From contig JAIEMG010000335.1 in NCBI GenBank assembly GCA_019752375.1, positions 1 through 36,067 on the forward strand: 36,067 nt of DNA, given 5' to 3'. Below, piece after piece: positions 35,224 to 36,067 of this stretch. Each line of letters opens with the position of its first letter. Position 1 is the stretch's first letter. The notes under the pieces are model-generated. The model was not told the DNA's origin. It searched no databases and was given only the letters and a program-made list of their open reading frames with translations. The position numbers and the translations under genes are program-made. This DNA is from Gemmataceae bacterium (lineage in GTDB: Bacteria > Planctomycetota > Planctomycetia > Gemmatales > Gemmataceae).

Positions 35224-35943
35224 ATGGAATGGCTGAGCTTTCGCGAACCGGTCAATACGTGGACCCACCTGACCTGGGCGATCCTGGCCGTCCCGGGCAC
35301 GGCCCTTCTCTGGCATCGCAGCCGCGGTGACCGGCCCAAACAGATCAGCATGCTGGTCTTCGGCTTGACCATGATCGCATGCTTCGGCTGTAGCGCCTTG
35401 TTCCACGGCCTGCGTCTTCCCGAGGAGCAACTCGACGTCTACGTCACACTCGATCATGTCGGCATCTTCTTGCTGATTGCCGGCACGTGTACGCCGGTCG
35501 CCTTCACCTTGCTCGGACCGCGCTGGCGCTGGAGCATCCTCAGCGCGATCTGGCTGACTGCCCTGGTGGGAATCGTGACCCGGGCCGCGAACCTGACGAT
35601 GCCGCCCTGGTTTTGGACCATGCTTTACCTGACGATGGGCTGGGGGCTGCTGTCGTGCTTTCGGGAGCTGGCGCGTGCGTTACCGCTTTTGGCGCTGCGG
35701 CTGCTTGTGCTGGGCGGCGTCTGGTACAGCTGCGGTGCGCTGGCCTATGTGCTTGACTGGCCGGTCCTGTGGCCCGGCGTCATCCACAGTCACGAGTTGC
35801 TGCACCTCTTTGACATGGCGGGGAGCATGACCTTCTTCTACTTCATGGTCCGCCACGTGGCGCCGTTCGACCGCCGTGAATATCGCGCGAAAACGAGACC
35901 GGTTCGGCCGGTGCGGGTGCAAGTGGAGGGTGCGGTCTCCTGA
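35224..35943 (+). CDS. Hemolysin III / PAQR family membrane protein
   Basis: The protein has 239 residues with about seven membrane segments. Family motifs: REPVNTWTHL at the start, CSALFHGL, LDHVGIFLLIAGTCTPVAF, and HSHELLHLFDMAGSMTFFY near the end; the Ser, Asp and His residues of these motifs form the zinc site of the family. Bacterial members are named hemolysin III (YqfA-like), but their true role is unclear and may concern membrane lipid homeostasis. ATG 35224 is chosen because GGAGGAA lies 9 nt upstream; a TTG start at 35176 is the alternative. It follows the dehydrogenase pair by 138 bp and probably has its own promoter. Confidence 0.9.
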   Translation: MEWLSFREPVNTWTHLTWAILAVPGTALLWHRSRGDRPKQISMLVFGLTMIACFGCSALFHGLRLPEEQLDVYVTLDHVGIFLLIAGTCTPVAFTLLGPRWRWSILSAIWLTALVGIVTRAANLTMPPWFWTMLYLTMGWGLLSCFRELARALPLLALRLLVLGGVWYSCGALAYVLDWPVLWPGVIHSHELLHLFDMAGSMTFFYFMVRHVAPFDRREYRAKTRPVRPVRVQVEGAVS

Positions 35944-35956
35944 TCGGAGTCTTCCC

Positions 35957-35979
35957 GTGGGGCACGTTTTTAACGTGCC
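35957..35979 (+). repeat. Single REP-like hairpin, GTGG foot (family 7)
   Basis: GTGG, GGCACGTT, loop TTT, AACGTGCC. No complete mirror copy follows within the window; the sequence after it (ACACGTTAGGAGCCGCGTAAC) is only loosely related. Confidence 0.75.
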
Positions 35980-36028
35980 ATAGTCAGACACGTTAGGAGC
36001 CGCGTAACAATAAGTTGAACAATTGCAC

Positions 36029-36051
36029 GTAGGACGGATTTCCAATCCGTC
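36029..36051 (+). repeat. Single REP-like hairpin, GTAG foot (family 8)
   Basis: GTAG, GACGGATT, loop TCC, AATCCGTC. It lies 16 bp before the window edge, so an inverted partner could lie just outside. Confidence 0.75.
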
Positions 36052-36067
36052 CAGAGAAAACCGGACG

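Noticed and set aside
35082..35330. 82-codon plus-strand ORF between the dehydrogenase pair and the PAQR gene
   Set aside because: It overlaps the PAQR start in another frame, has no strong ribosome site and no motif, and covers the candidate promoter.

Overview
The window looks like a chromosomal piece of a GC-rich planctomycete, probably of the Gemmata/Gemmataceae kind. The pointers are a TIGR03067 protein (a planctomycete-typical family), a DUF4058 protein, very large TPR proteins with signal peptides, an ECF sigma factor paired with a giant multidomain anti-sigma-like protein, and many extragenic palindromes. This placement is inference from gene content; no rRNA, tRNA or CRISPR array was seen.

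Layout. (1) 1-16.6 kb, almost all minus strand: ECF sigma factor plus a 1909-residue zinc-finger/FecR/VIT/vWA/TPR protein; a gene-poor stretch (6.7-8.15 kb) with a frameshifted DUF433 gene; a DUF4058 protein; two exported TPR proteins; and a tight cluster yceH-like > rluB-like > pyrK-like. (2) 16.8-28.5 kb, mostly plus strand: a membrane-anchored small protein; a MoxR ATPase, DUF58 and BatA-like vWA set; a frameshifted Imm42-like gene; larC plus DUF1294; a Spy/CpxP-like exported protein; a TIGR03067 protein; a small membrane protein; and a GntP permease. Two small minus-strand genes lie among them. (3) 28.6-33.04 kb, minus strand: a complete metal-ion ABC importer (lipoprotein, ATPase and two permeases, each permease with an added cytosolic winged-helix-like tail). 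It is preceded by a candidate 53-residue Cys-rich ORF and a DtxR/MntR-like palindrome. (4) 33.1-35.9 kb, plus strand: an NAD-type isocitrate dehydrogenase, an overlapping degenerate paralogue, and a hemolysin III/PAQR-family membrane protein.

The strongest unexplained signal is in the intergenic DNA. At least eleven sites, in eight unrelated sequence families, share one architecture: a GTAG or GTGG tetranucleotide directly at the foot of a 7-8 bp stem with a 3-4 nt loop. They usually occur as an inverted pair with the tetranucleotides facing outwards. This matches the logic of REP/BIME elements mobilised by RAYT (Y1 HUH) transposases, but with many stem sequences side by side in one genome. 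A second class has a CTCG foot. One CTCG palindrome has a 141-bp MITE-like element inserted exactly at its hairpin tip with a GGA duplication.

Two genes (DUF433 and Imm42-like) are each broken by one missing base in a four-base homopolymer, so they are either true pseudogenes or assembly errors.
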